This document shows positions 27,572-37,469 of a stretch of 64,000 nucleotides of DNA, in pieces. Position 1 is the first letter of the stretch. The number at the start of each line of letters is the position of its first letter. Origin of the DNA: Sphingobacterium bovistauri (GTDB lineage Bacteria > Bacteroidota > Bacteroidia > Sphingobacteriales > Sphingobacteriaceae); assembly GCF_020295405.1 (NCBI RefSeq), contig NZ_JADEYP010000012.1, positions 1-64,000 on the forward strand, read 5' to 3'. The notes under the pieces were generated by a model, which saw only the letters and a program-made list of their open reading frames with translations, was not told the origin of the DNA and searched no databases. A program made the position numbers and the translations under genes.

Positions 27572-30121
27572 ATGGCACATCGCATCTATATATATAATAT
27601 CGACTTACCAACGGGCTCTTCTTTTCCTCATTATCTTGGCGAATGGAACTATGAAATTCCTCCCCTACTGTTACCGCTATTTAGTTCAAATATTCGTTCA
27701 AAAGGGGAAATATTATATGCGGATAAGGTACAGGGAGTATCAAATCTAAGAAGGTTTTATGATTTATTGGCTGAAGTTTATCAATTAACCTATAAAAAGG
27801 TTTTCAATGAGCCAGTAGATGTGATGTTTGATTTTTTGGAGAATTTGCCCTATGACACCTTTCAGATTGATGGCACTGATGTGTTCAATATGAATGAAGA
27901 GAAACACAGTCAACAAGCTAAAGATTGGGGTATTCAAATAAAAAAACAAGTCGACATAATTGAAAAAGCTATAGATGAACGTTCATTAAAACCCCTTGAT
28001 GAATATCTGAAAACATTTGGATATATATCCTTCTTAGAGGCGTTACAAACCGATTGGATCAATTACGGATTAGGATATTGGAATGATGACGCGTACAAAA
28101 ATGATCATATAGAAATATTTACTGAAAATGGTTTTGAAGGTGTGCGAGATATGAAAAACAACATCATAGTTCAGCCTATTTATCAAGAAATATATGCTTT
28201 TGAAAATAATATTGCAGTTGCTAAAAAAGAAGACAAATATGGTTACATAAATAGCAAAGGGTTCGAAATAACCCCAACACAATTCGATGATGCTTTTGAT
28301 GCTTTACAAATTTTCTATGGTGACATCAAAGATAATGATTACGAATTCCATACGTTAGTTGGCGTAGTAGAACAAGATGATAAATATGGATTACTGGATT
28401 TAATATCAAACACAATTCTAATCCCTATTACATATGAAGATTTAGAATATTTATATGGTAATTGTTTCAACGAACTGCAAAATGGACTATACTATTTAGT
28501 TGACCATGAAAATGAGTTAGTAGTTCATGAGGGTAGCGAAAACAAATTTGAATTTTGTAATTATAGATTATTCTTCACGAAAATCAAATGTTCATCCAAA
28601 AGAAAATACTTCAGCAGCAATGGAACTTTTCTAGGCGAATACATCGAAGATATGGTCGAAGATTTGCCTTACGAGCATTATTATATACGTCCGAATAAAT
28701 TTCAAAAGAAAATTCAAATCATCAAACCTGATGGTAGTTTATTAGATACCGAAATAGACAATATAATACCGTTAGATAAATACGAAACGCTAGCCTATAA
28801 AAAGATTGGCGAATGGTTTATCTATAATTTAAAAGAACAAAATCACGTTACGATTTCGAGCAAAATAACCAATATCATTGTAGATTATTTTTCGGATGAA
28901 TTTCCTAATTCATACATCTTACAAACCGATGCGGGAACAGGATTTTTTGATGCGAAACAACAAATTTGGCTTATCCCAGTAGATAAGGAAATTCAGAAAA
29001 TAACAATGGTTTATTCTAGAATATTTTCCATTCAACGGAAATCAGGTTTTACCTATTGGGATGGAAATACGAACACAACAAGCGAAATTTACGATTATAT
29101 TTCAGAAGCGATAGATACCGAAAGCCATAAGATTTTATTGTATAAAAATGATACTATCTACGCCTTGTCACTTGATGATAAGTTAGTTGAAATTCCGAAG
29201 GAAGAAATGGGTCGGTTATACCAAAACAGATACAATTTAAGAGGGAAAGACAACCAATTTTTTAATGCTTTCTATGAAAAATGGAAGGCAAAATTAGGAG
29301 AAGATTATTTCCAATACTATGATAATGATAGTTTGTATGATATGGCAAAAGAATATATTAAACACGAAAAACTAGACCAAGCCGTTCCCATTTTACGTTT
29401 AGGAGTGCGACGTGGTGATGAACGAATGATGTATGATTTAGCGGGTATTTATTCGGATGAAAACAATAGCGAGTTTTTCAATCTGACAGAGGCTATTGAG
29501 TTGTACACAAAATCTAGTGAATTGGGGCATGCCTTTGCAGCTAATGACTTAGGTTATCACTTACAAAATGGTATCGGTTGCGCACAAGATATCCACAAAG
29601 CAATCGAATATTACGAAAAAGCAGCACAACAAGGTAACGGTCTTGCTTTGTCTAATCTTGGCGACTTATATTTTCATGGCGAATGTGTGGAGCAAGATTA
29701 TGATAAAGCACTGGATTACTATTTAAAAGCACAAAAGAAATTTTATTTCAATAACCAGAAAATAACGGAAATATATTACCAAAAAGGAGAATTTAACAAG
29801 GTAATTCCGCTACTAAAGAAAGATATCGACGAAGAGTTTTCACCCATCTATTATGGTATTATGTATGAAAACGGCTTTTGTTTGAAAGAAAACGTGAATA
29901 AGGCCATCAAATATTACGAAAAAGCATTAGAAATCGCCATGTACGAACATGCTATTCAGCGTTTGTTGTTTCATTACAGAAAAGATTCACCATTTGCCAA
30001 CGAAATTAGATTTCAAGAATTATTAGCATTAGCTAAGGAAAATGACATCGAAATAAACCGAGAAGAATTAGGTTTAGAGCCAGTCAAGAAAGATTCATTT
30101 TTAAAGCGATTTTTTAAGTAA
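27572..30121 (+). CDS. Cytoplasmic WG-repeat and Sel1-repeat protein
   Basis: 849 residues without signal peptide. The N-terminal 170 residues (MAHRIYIYNIDLPTGSSFPHYL, then LGEWNYEIPPLLLPLFSSN and EALQTDWINYGLGYWNDD) form a conserved-looking domain I cannot name. WG repeats follow (about 185-290, for example YGYINSKGFEITPTQFDD), then a beta-rich middle. The C-terminal part (about 590-810) contains Sel1-like repeats: ERMMYDLAGIYSDENN, AAN DLGYHLQNGIG, ALSNLGDLYFHGECVEQDYDKALDYYLKA and YYGIMYENGFC. It begins a plus-strand run with two unknown proteins and a DoxX-like membrane protein. Function is unknown; Sel1 and WG repeats both suggest protein binding. Confidence 0.82.
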   Translation: MAHRIYIYNIDLPTGSSFPHYLGEWNYEIPPLLLPLFSSNIRSKGEILYADKVQGVSNLRRFYDLLAEVYQLTYKKVFNEPVDVMFDFLENLPYDTFQIDGTDVFNMNEEKHSQQAKDWGIQIKKQVDIIEKAIDERSLKPLDEYLKTFGYISFLEALQTDWINYGLGYWNDDAYKNDHIEIFTENGFEGVRDMKNNIIVQPIYQEIYAFENNIAVAKKEDKYGYINSKGFEITPTQFDDAFDALQIFYGDIKDNDYEFHTLVGVVEQDDKYGLLDLISNTILIPITYEDLEYLYGNCFNELQNGLYYLVDHENELVVHEGSENKFEFCNYRLFFTKIKCSSKRKYFSSNGTFLGEYIEDMVEDLPYEHYYIRPNKFQKKIQIIKPDGSLLDTEIDNIIPLDKYETLAYKKIGEWFIYNLKEQNHVTISSKITNIIVDYFSDEFPNSYILQTDAGTGFFDAKQQIWLIPVDKEIQKITMVYSRIFSIQRKSGFTYWDGNTNTTSEIYDYISEAIDTESHKILLYKNDTIYALSLDDKLVEIPKEEMGRLYQNRYNLRGKDNQFFNAFYEKWKAKLGEDYFQYYDNDSLYDMAKEYIKHEKLDQAVPILRLGVRRGDERMMYDLAGIYSDENNSEFFNLTEAIELYTKSSELGHAFAANDLGYHLQNGIGCAQDIHKAIEYYEKAAQQGNGLALSNLGDLYFHGECVEQDYDKALDYYLKAQKKFYFNNQKITEIYYQKGEFNKVIPLLKKDIDEEFSPIYYGIMYENGFCLKENVNKAIKYYEKALEIAMYEHAIQRLLFHYRKDSPFANEIRFQELLALAKENDIEINREELGLEPVKKDSFLKRFFK

Positions 30122-30133
30122 ATAACCTGAATT

Positions 30134-31393
30134 ATGTTGAACTCATTTAAAAGAAATAAAGAATCCTTTCCTCAAGAAACTGAAGATGGAAAGGTATATA
30201 TAGCTGGAGATAAACTCTATTTTATCGACCATGGATACGAGGAATCTGTTGATTTATCAATTTTGAAATATGCCTATGTTGAGATATTAAGCGATAGACC
30301 TTTTCTATTTCTATTCGACTATCAGCAGCATTATATTTGTTGTTTACAACATGGTTTCGCGAAAGCTTACACAGAATTGAGCGAACGATTTGGTTTTGAT
30401 GATGCCGCATTTTTCAAAATTGCAAATAGTAAAAAAGAACAAAAGCAGCGTATTTGGATACAATCTCAAAAGAAAAATTATCATATTCTAGATGATACAA
30501 ATAAAGATTATACGGAAGGATTTGAAGTCTTAAGCCAACCTTCACAATTTATATCTTGGGATACTTCCTATGACGACATTAAAAAGCTGGGTATCGGAAC
30601 ATCTTACACGTCTGAATTTGACACCAATTATTTCAAAATTAATTATCCTGTACGAATCGGTTCACTAGTTATGGATGAATTGGAATTTTATGATGATAAT
30701 GATAGAAAAGAAATAGCTGTGCAATCTTTTTTTGCGACTTTAAACAATGGAAACAATACCGATGATAGTTATAAAGAACTACGAAAACTTTGGATGGAAG
30801 AAATCCCTACCAAAGTAAAAGATGCAGGATACGAACGTAAAGACCAAAAGTACCTTAGTTTTGACCTAGGAGATATTTCATTAAGCATCTGTTATACCTA
30901 CGATTCCGAACAGTATGATGATGGATGCACTTCACTATCTATCAGCAACTACAGAGATTATTCAGACATCATATTACGCGAAAGAGATGATTTACAACCC
31001 GAATCCACCGAAATAATTACTTTTAAATCACTTCTACAGTTTATGCCTGACTATACAAGCAATGCTAAAGTAACGGCAAAACCTAAGCTAATAGAGAAAC
31101 TGGCTGGTCACAAACAAGCCCTTTATTTCAATAAAGAAACCAATAGGTTTGGATTTACCTCAGACCAATATGCTATAGAATTCGCTTGCTCGGAAGTCGA
31201 ACAAATCAGCATCCAAAATGTATTGCCCGCAAAAGGAGGTGGTTATGCAGAATTGAGTATCAAACCATTTGGACAAGATTATAGCACGACTAACTTCTAT
31301 GCCAATCAAAACGAATTAGATGAATACGCAGAGCCAATTGAGAAGCTATTGAACATAAAAGTCATCATGCCCGAACCTTATTACAATTGTTAA
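30134..31393 (+). CDS. Conserved hypothetical protein, partner of the WG/Sel1 gene
   Basis: 419 residues, no signal peptide and no membrane helix. I do not recognise a family. The N-terminal third (EDGKVYIAGDKLYFIDHGYEES, LFDYQQHYICCLQHGFAKAY) repeats in outline in the C-terminal part (YFNKETNRFGFTSDQYAIEFACSEVEQI), so it may contain two related beta-rich modules with a middle domain (about 135-310) between them. It lies 12 bases after the WG/Sel1 gene, with which it is probably cotranscribed. Function cannot be assigned. Confidence 0.75.
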   Translation: MLNSFKRNKESFPQETEDGKVYIAGDKLYFIDHGYEESVDLSILKYAYVEILSDRPFLFLFDYQQHYICCLQHGFAKAYTELSERFGFDDAAFFKIANSKKEQKQRIWIQSQKKNYHILDDTNKDYTEGFEVLSQPSQFISWDTSYDDIKKLGIGTSYTSEFDTNYFKINYPVRIGSLVMDELEFYDDNDRKEIAVQSFFATLNNGNNTDDSYKELRKLWMEEIPTKVKDAGYERKDQKYLSFDLGDISLSICYTYDSEQYDDGCTSLSISNYRDYSDIILRERDDLQPESTEIITFKSLLQFMPDYTSNAKVTAKPKLIEKLAGHKQALYFNKETNRFGFTSDQYAIEFACSEVEQISIQNVLPAKGGGYAELSIKPFGQDYSTTNFYANQNELDEYAEPIEKLLNIKVIMPEPYYNC

Positions 31394-31397
31394 TATA

Positions 31398-31907
31398 ATG
31401 TGGATACAAAAATTAATATTTACGTTGAGTGTTTTTAGTCTTTTTAAGTGTGCTATCCCCCATAAATTGAATGTAGCAGCTATTGAGTACACCTATATTG
31501 CCGCATCTAAAACAAATAAAAAGGGCGCTCATATTCGATACAGAAAACGTATTCCCCTAATCGAAAAGTTGGACCCAAAAATATGGAACATTGAACAGTT
31601 TAATAACAAAATAGCGTATAACATTCGCGGACACATTACTTCTGCTGGACATAGTATTAATCGGATAAAAAAAATTAAAACAAAAAAAGAAATAATTGAC
31701 AATACCCTCTATATAATACATTACGTATTAATCAAAAATAATCCAGGGAAAGAGAATGCCAACATAATGGGATATAACTATGTGCAAACATACACGCATA
31801 AAATAACACAAGATATCAAAAAAGTAAAGATAGAACTTCGACATCAGCTCCTCGCAAAAGAACACACGAATACCTTAATGACTGAAGAAAACATCAATAT
31901 CAAATGA
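31398..31907 (+). CDS. Small exported or anchored protein of unknown function
   Basis: 169 residues, starting 4 bases after the previous gene. The N-terminus (WIQKLIFTLSVFSLFKCA) looks like a signal anchor; Cys18 follows LFK, which is not a proper lipobox, so lipidation is doubtful. The rest is basic, rich in Lys, Ile and Asn, with no motif I recognise. It belongs to the same plus-strand run as the WG/Sel1 gene. Confidence 0.6.
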   Translation: MWIQKLIFTLSVFSLFKCAIPHKLNVAAIEYTYIAASKTNKKGAHIRYRKRIPLIEKLDPKIWNIEQFNNKIAYNIRGHITSAGHSINRIKKIKTKKEIIDNTLYIIHYVLIKNNPGKENANIMGYNYVQTYTHKITQDIKKVKIELRHQLLAKEHTNTLMTEENINIK

Positions 31908-31961
31908 CACTTAGAAGAACAAAATTAAACGATAAATAAAACTTTTTCATAACTTAAGGAG

Positions 31962-33200
31962 ATGATTAACCAATTAAACTGGACAAAATCAGAAAGAATA
32001 GCCTTTCGTTTTGCTTTTATTCTTATTCTCACATTCATTATTGAAAAAAACAATGGAGCTTATCCATTGTTTGAAATTATTACTAAGCCCATTGTTTATT
32101 TATTCCAAGAGTTGACACCTTGGTTTGCTAAAAATATTCTAAAATACAATTATGATTACAGCATTTATACCAACGGTAGCGGGGATACATCCTATGATTG
32201 GATAAGTCTACTTCTTTTTATAATTATAGCGAGTATCGCGTGTGTTATATGGGGTATCTTAGATCAAAAACGAACTAATTACAATACGCTATATTATTAT
32301 CTTACGGTATTTATCAGATACTATATTGCATTTATGTTATTCAATTATGGAGCGATTAAATTGCTTCATGCACAAATGCCTCCCCCTACGCTGAACAAAT
32401 TGATGCAACCCCTGCATGAATTTTCACCAATGGGATTAGCTTGGACATTTTTAGGCTTTTCAAAAGGTTATAATATTTTCATGGGAATCGTTGAAATCAT
32501 GGCAGTATTACTCCTATTTCGCAAAACGATGGTCCTCGGGGCATTGATTACAATGGCAACAAGCATAAATATTATGACTGTGAATTACTTCTACGATGTA
32601 CCTGTAAAAATGATATCTACAGCTTTATTTGCCTTCTCCTTGTTTTTGCTTCTACCAAATTTTAAAGCTTTGTATGCATTCTTTATTCTAGGAAAATCCG
32701 CAGAAATTCGTACAATTGACAAGCCAGTATATAGTAAGACTTGGATTAATAAAGGTCTAATTGCTTTGAAAATTATTTTTCTTGTCGTGTTTATTGTTAC
32801 CCAGTTCTTCTCACTCTCTAATACACAGAAGATGATATCTGAATACTTTAAGAAATCAAGTATTAACGGAATCTTCAAAATTGATCGTCAAGGTAAATCG
32901 CAAAAATCTATACCAAAAGATTGGAATTATGTCATATTTGAATTCGAGGGTACCCTAATCACTAGGGATACAAATTATCAAAAAGGGTATCAACAATATA
33001 TTTTAGACGAAAGGACTAAGGAAATCACGATAAATAATTACAAATTAAAATATAGCGTTGAGAAGAATGGGGATATCATAATGAAGAAAAAATTTCCTTC
33101 ACATCATGAAGAAATTAGGTTGGTAAAACAGAGGCAACAAGATTTTGAATTATTGAAGAGGGGATTTAATCTTATTCAAGAGCACCCATATAATCGATAG
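31962..33200 (+). CDS. DoxX-like multi-pass membrane protein
   Basis: 412 residues. After an amphipathic N-terminus there are about seven membrane segments (for instance about 14-30, 84-103, 120-140, 170-186, 190-210, 222-240 and 266-285). The block YYIAFMLFNYGAIKLLHAQM through SPMGLAWTFLGFSKGYNIFMGIVEIMAVLLLF and VNYFYDVPVKMISTALFAF is typical of DoxX/DoxD-like proteins. The C-terminal 115 residues are soluble and unusual for the family. An AAGGAG lies directly against the ATG, too close for a standard ribosome site. The biochemical role of this family in Bacteroidota is unclear. Confidence 0.78.
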   Translation: MINQLNWTKSERIAFRFAFILILTFIIEKNNGAYPLFEIITKPIVYLFQELTPWFAKNILKYNYDYSIYTNGSGDTSYDWISLLLFIIIASIACVIWGILDQKRTNYNTLYYYLTVFIRYYIAFMLFNYGAIKLLHAQMPPPTLNKLMQPLHEFSPMGLAWTFLGFSKGYNIFMGIVEIMAVLLLFRKTMVLGALITMATSINIMTVNYFYDVPVKMISTALFAFSLFLLLPNFKALYAFFILGKSAEIRTIDKPVYSKTWINKGLIALKIIFLVVFIVTQFFSLSNTQKMISEYFKKSSINGIFKIDRQGKSQKSIPKDWNYVIFEFEGTLITRDTNYQKGYQQYILDERTKEITINNYKLKYSVEKNGDIIMKKKFPSHHEEIRLVKQRQQDFELLKRGFNLIQEHPYNR

Positions 33201-33218
33201 CACACCGATGTGATGAGA

Positions 33219-33250
33219 ATAGAAATTTAGGGAAATCCCTAAATTTCTAT
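33219..33250. terminator. Bidirectional terminator
   Basis: A perfect 15-base inverted repeat (33219-33233 and 33236-33250) with a 2-base spacer lies between the convergent DoxX-like gene (plus) and the 77-residue gene (minus), overlapping the latter's stop codon by one base. Position and symmetry suggest termination in both directions, although the T-runs are short. Confidence 0.6.
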
Positions 33251-33483
33251 TAATCTTCGTTTCTTTTATCAGCTAGTGAAAACTTCACTCCCTTTTGAGG
33301 ATATGTTGCAGCGCTTTTTGCACTTGTATTACTCACAACTTTCTTTACACTGATGTAATCCCCCAATTTGAAATAATACTTTGCAAGTTTATAATCCAAT
33401 ATTAACGGGCCGCAGAAATAATTCCCATCTGCATCCTGCTCAATTACACCACGGTATAAACCTTCTTTTGTCTCTCTTGGCAT
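33250..33483 (-). CDS. Small conserved hypothetical protein
   Basis: 77 residues, polar, no signal or membrane segment. The body (GLYRGVIEQDADGNYFCGPLILDYKLAKYYFKLGDYISVKKVV) looks like a compact beta-rich fold. It has its own promoter (-7 TACCTTTG at 33504-33511), so although it follows ccoS by 43 bases it is probably a separate unit. I do not recognise a family. Confidence 0.65.
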   Translation of the reverse strand: MPRETKEGLYRGVIEQDADGNYFCGPLILDYKLAKYYFKLGDYISVKKVVSNTSAKSAATYPQKGVKFSLADKRNED

Positions 33484-33503
33484 TTTTAATTATGTATTTG
33501 ATG

Positions 33504-33511
33504 CAAAGGTA
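33504..33511 (-). promoter_or_regulatory. -7 promoter box for the 77-residue gene
   Basis: TACCTTTG on the minus strand matches TAnnTTTG; it lies 20 bases upstream of the ATG at 33483 and just downstream of the ccoS stop. No clear -33 box. Confidence 0.5.
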
Positions 33512-33526
33512 CAAACAATTAATTCA

Positions 33527-33691
33527 TTATTTTGAATTATCTGTTTCCTTTACTTCGTCATCAAAAAGAATACGAACCGATGGTGTATACGTATCTTCGT
33601 ATTGCTTTGTCTTATTCGCCCAAAAGAATGCCAATAGAAATATCAAAGCAATAAATACACTAAATCCAATTAATAAAAAGATAATATTCAT
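33527..33691 (-). CDS. ccoS: cbb3-type cytochrome oxidase assembly protein CcoS
   Basis: A 54-residue protein. It starts MNIIFLLIGFSVFIALIFLLAFFW at 33691, a single membrane helix with the Trp at its end, followed by an acidic tail containing a QYEDTYTPSVRILFDDE stretch. This is the layout of CcoS/FixS: one helix, then a short segment with Asp and a terminal acidic region. It begins 6 bases after the ccoI stop, which is the usual ccoI-ccoS order. CcoS is needed for cofactor (heme b and copper) insertion into cbb3 oxidase. The ccoN, ccoO and ccoP genes are not adjacent. Confidence 0.85.
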   Translation of the reverse strand: MNIIFLLIGFSVFIALIFLLAFFWANKTKQYEDTYTPSVRILFDDEVKETDNSK

Positions 33692-33697
33692 AAATAT

Positions 33698-36091
33698 TTA
33701 AATTAACCCTCTTTTCTTGCCATACCACCGTGTCATCAAACTCGTGAACGAAATAATGGTCACTGTACTTATTGGCATTAATATAGCTGCAAAAAGCGGT
33801 GACATTGTTCCTTGAACGGCAAAACTAATACCAATAATATTATATAAGATTGATATCACAAAACTCATTTTAATAACCTTGACCGCATCTTTACTAAATC
33901 CGAAAAAAGCAGGAATATTAGCAAATGATGCTCCATCCAATATCGCATCGCAACCGGGAGAAAAATTATTGATATCATCCGAAACAGCAATACCTAAGTC
34001 TGCTCGTCGTAATGCACCCGCGTCATTCAGACCGTCACCCAACATACAAACTCTTCGTCCTTCTTTTTGCCAACTTTCAATTCGTTGTAACTTATCAGAA
34101 GGATTTTGGTTAAATAACAACTTAGAATTAAATGGAAAAATTACCTTCAATGCCTCAGCTCGGCGCTCATTATCACCCGATATTAAATGAAGCATATAGT
34201 CATCTTTTTTTAAAATTTGAACTACTTCATTGAATCCCGAACGCCATGATTGCTCCAAAGTGAACACTCCTTTAATAGCTTTATTAATTTTTACATAAAC
34301 CGCTGTATCATCTCTTTGTTTTGGTATTCCAACAAAAATTGCACTTCCTATTGTGACTTCATAGTCCAAATACTCGGCAGATTGTCCTTTACCAACAACT
34401 TCATTATAATTTGAAATAGGTAATAATTGACCTTCACCCAACCACTTCAATATTTCACGACTCAAAGGATGGTTTGAATTACGACAAATTGAATACAGAA
34501 TATCCTTTTCTGTCGAACTCAATTCTCCCTCAAAACACATAGCTGATGCTGTTGGAGAAGTGATTGTACCAGTCTTGTCAAACACAACCGTATCTATCGC
34601 TGCCATTTGTTCAATCGCAGCTGTATTTTTTATATAAAATTTATTTTTATCAAAAATACTTAAAGCTGCTGAAAGCGTAAACGGCGAACTCAGAGCTAAC
34701 GCACACGGACAGGCAATAATCAATACCGCCGTAAATGCAGCCCAAGCTTTATCCGCTTGTCCATTTATAAACCAAAACGACAAAGCCAACAAAGCAATAC
34801 TTACCAATACTACTGTAAAATATTTACTTATATACCCTACAAAAGTATCAAACTGTTTTTCATAGTTCTTGAAAGACTCATTATTCCACAGGCGTGTCAA
34901 ATAACTTTGGGAAACAGCTTTTACAACTTCCAATTCAATAGCTCCTCCAATTTGTCGACCTCCAGCATAGACCACCTCACCCAATACTTTTTCAATTGGT
35001 TTACTTTCTCCTGTCACAAAACTAAAATCTACCGATGCATTGCCTTTTAATAGAATTGCATCAGCAGGAATGATTTCATTATTACGAATCAAAATACGAT
35101 CAGCAATTTTCAAATCAGAGATTTGTCTCGGAATTTCTTTATTTTCTTCTAAAACCGTTACCGCTACAGGAAAGTAAGAACGGTAATCACGTTCGAATGA
35201 GATGTGATGATAAGTACGTTGTTGTACCCATTTTCCGATCAGAATAAAAAACACCAAGCTGCATAAGGTATCCATAAATCCTGGACCTGTTTGGGTCAAA
35301 ATCTCAATAGCAGAGCGGAGGAAAAGTACTAAAACCCCAAGTGCCAAAGGTACATCCAGATTCAAACGCTTTTGTTTTAAGCTAAACCAAGCAGATTTAA
35401 AATAATCAGAAGCACTATATAGCAAAACAGGAATACCGAATGCCAAATTCATATAACCAAAGAAATTGACGTATTCCTTCTCAAAACTTCCCATCCCAAA
35501 ATAATCAGGGAAGCTAATCATCATCGAATTACCAAAGCAAAATCCTGCTACAGTAATCTTAGCAATCAGACCATTTTGATTTATTTTTTTTCCTTCTTTG
35601 ACCACATCCTGCAGTGTAATCTTAGGGTCGTATCCTATATTTTGAAGTAGCTCAACGATTTGTCTTAATGACAATTCCTTTTTATTGAAGGTAATACTTG
35701 CTTGCTTTTTCATAAAATCAACCTTCGAAGATTTTACAGCAGTAGTTAGTTTATATAAATTTTCAAGTAACCAAATACATGAACTACAATGTATTGCCGG
35801 TATATAAAAAGTTATAATCGCAACATCATCATCTTGGTAATCTACCAGCTTAGCGATGATATTTGGTTCATCCAAATAGCTCAAATCCTGCTTTTCCGAT
35901 TTCTGAGATTTACCAGGATGTGTATTATATCTATAGTAACTTTGCATGTTGTTTTCATGCAAAATTTGATACACAGTTTGACAGCCTAAGCAGCAGAACG
36001 TATGTTCATTAAGTACATATGGTGTATCCACGACCTTATCCCCACAATGGAAACAATCTGTAGCAACTTTCAATTGTGTATCTATTGCCAT
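33698..36091 (-). CDS. ccoI: Copper-translocating P-type ATPase for cbb3 oxidase assembly (CcoI/FixI)
   Basis: 797 residues. The N-terminal Cys-rich segment (C13-x2-C16 and C33/C34-x2-C37) is characteristic of FixI/CcoI. An HMA domain follows with HCSSC (C102, C105), then eight membrane helices with the CPC metal motif (C461-P-C463), the phosphorylation motif DKTGT (D505) and the hinge GDGLNDAGAL. It exports Cu(I) across the inner membrane for the binuclear centre of cbb3 oxidase. It is 11 bases downstream of hemN and 6 bases upstream of ccoS, in an operon read from the Crp-type operator at 37963-37996. All catalytic motifs are intact. Confidence 0.93.
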   Translation of the reverse strand: MAIDTQLKVATDCFHCGDKVVDTPYVLNEHTFCCLGCQTVYQILHENNMQSYYRYNTHPGKSQKSEKQDLSYLDEPNIIAKLVDYQDDDVAIITFYIPAIHCSSCIWLLENLYKLTTAVKSSKVDFMKKQASITFNKKELSLRQIVELLQNIGYDPKITLQDVVKEGKKINQNGLIAKITVAGFCFGNSMMISFPDYFGMGSFEKEYVNFFGYMNLAFGIPVLLYSASDYFKSAWFSLKQKRLNLDVPLALGVLVLFLRSAIEILTQTGPGFMDTLCSLVFFILIGKWVQQRTYHHISFERDYRSYFPVAVTVLEENKEIPRQISDLKIADRILIRNNEIIPADAILLKGNASVDFSFVTGESKPIEKVLGEVVYAGGRQIGGAIELEVVKAVSQSYLTRLWNNESFKNYEKQFDTFVGYISKYFTVVLVSIALLALSFWFINGQADKAWAAFTAVLIIACPCALALSSPFTLSAALSIFDKNKFYIKNTAAIEQMAAIDTVVFDKTGTITSPTASAMCFEGELSSTEKDILYSICRNSNHPLSREILKWLGEGQLLPISNYNEVVGKGQSAEYLDYEVTIGSAIFVGIPKQRDDTAVYVKINKAIKGVFTLEQSWRSGFNEVVQILKKDDYMLHLISGDNERRAEALKVIFPFNSKLLFNQNPSDKLQRIESWQKEGRRVCMLGDGLNDAGALRRADLGIAVSDDINNFSPGCDAILDGASFANIPAFFGFSKDAVKVIKMSFVISILYNIIGISFAVQGTMSPLFAAILMPISTVTIISFTSLMTRWYGKKRGLI

Positions 36092-36102
36092 AATGCGCTA
36101 CT

Positions 36103-37458
36103 TTATATTGCTTGACTGAATAAATTTTCGCGTGCTTTTGTGCGTTGCAAACGCTCGTCAAAAGCCATACACACATTTCTTAAGAAAGATTTCCCAACAG
36201 CTGTAATTGATATATTCAGGTCATTTACACGTACAAGACTATCATTTTCTAGAGGCTCAAGCCTTTCCAAGATACGTTCGTTCAATTCATGAAAAGGAAC
36301 TAAATTCACCACGCCCCTACACATCATATCCAAAACGTATTGACGGATAATTACGTCCTCCGTATTAAGTAAATGTCCTTTAAACACAGGTAAACGTCCG
36401 TCAAGTATACATTGATGATATTCTTCTACTGTTTTTACATTCTGCCCAAAAGCCGTCCAAGCATCCGAAATTGAAGAAACCCCCAATCCAATCATTAATG
36501 GTGTGTACCTATCTGCATACCCCATAAAATTGCGGTGCAGAGTGCCATTGGCATTGGCTATAAATAAAGCATCTTCATTTTTGGCAAAATGATCCATACC
36601 CACATCTTCATAATCTGCATCTTGTATCATAGATTTGCCTAAATTATACAAGTCCAACTTCTCCTTGCCCACGGGTAAATCTAATTCTGTAAATCGTCTC
36701 TGCCCAGGTTTAATCCATGGGACATGTGCATAGCTATAAAATGATATACGATCTGGAGACATTTTTAGAGAATGATTTATGGTCATTTGAATGGATTCCA
36801 AAGTCTGTAACGGCAATCCGTATATCAAATCAAAATTAATAGATTCATAACCTATTGTTCTAGCTTCATACATTACACGTGAAACATCCTCCACAGTTTG
36901 ATGACGATTGATGGCAAATTGCACACGTTCATCAAAATCTTGAATACCCAAACTTAATCGCTTAAAACCTAAATCATATAAGGTTTTTAAATGCTCACGC
37001 GTGGTATTTGCTGGATGCGCTTCAAAAGAAAAACTTGCGTCTGCAGTGATTTGATTGCCTTCTAAAATTCCATTTATTAATCTTTCAAGATTTTCTGGTT
37101 GAAAAAAAGTAGGTGTACCACCACCAAGATGTATCTCTTGAATCAAAATACGGCCTTCCCCAAGGAGGTGATGGTACATCTTCCACTCTTTTAACAAAGA
37201 ATCTATATAAGGCTCTTCGACTTTGTGGTTTTTAGTGATGCGTGTATTACAACCACAGTAAGTACACAAGCTTTCACAATATGGTAGATGAATATAGATA
37301 CTTATTCCATGCTCTTTTGATTTATTGTAGCGAGCTACTACATTTGATTTCCAATCCTCCCCATTGAAAACATCATTTTCCCAAAATGGAACTGTCGGGT
37401 ATGATGTGTAACGTGGAGCTGCCACATTATATTTTTCAATTAACTTATTGTAATCCAT
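36103..37458 (-). CDS. hemN: Oxygen-independent coproporphyrinogen III oxidase
   Basis: 451 residues. The radical-SAM cluster motif CxxxCxxCxC is intact (C61, C65, C68, C70 in PYCESLCTYCGC), with the flanking YTSYPTVPFW typical of HemN. The central HLGGGTPTFF and SLGIQDFD segments and the C-terminal HemN domain (MCRGVVNLVPFHEL) are present. It makes protoporphyrinogen IX without oxygen, so it belongs to low-oxygen heme supply. It is cotranscribed with ccoI and ccoS and follows the LDH-like gene by 11 bases, which fits control by a low-oxygen regulator. Confidence 0.95.
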   Translation of the reverse strand: MDYNKLIEKYNVAAPRYTSYPTVPFWENDVFNGEDWKSNVVARYNKSKEHGISIYIHLPYCESLCTYCGCNTRITKNHKVEEPYIDSLLKEWKMYHHLLGEGRILIQEIHLGGGTPTFFQPENLERLINGILEGNQITADASFSFEAHPANTTREHLKTLYDLGFKRLSLGIQDFDERVQFAINRHQTVEDVSRVMYEARTIGYESINFDLIYGLPLQTLESIQMTINHSLKMSPDRISFYSYAHVPWIKPGQRRFTELDLPVGKEKLDLYNLGKSMIQDADYEDVGMDHFAKNEDALFIANANGTLHRNFMGYADRYTPLMIGLGVSSISDAWTAFGQNVKTVEEYHQCILDGRLPVFKGHLLNTEDVIIRQYVLDMMCRGVVNLVPFHELNERILERLEPLENDSLVRVNDLNISITAVGKSFLRNVCMAFDERLQRTKARENLFSQAI

Positions 37459-37469
37459 AATATTTTGAA

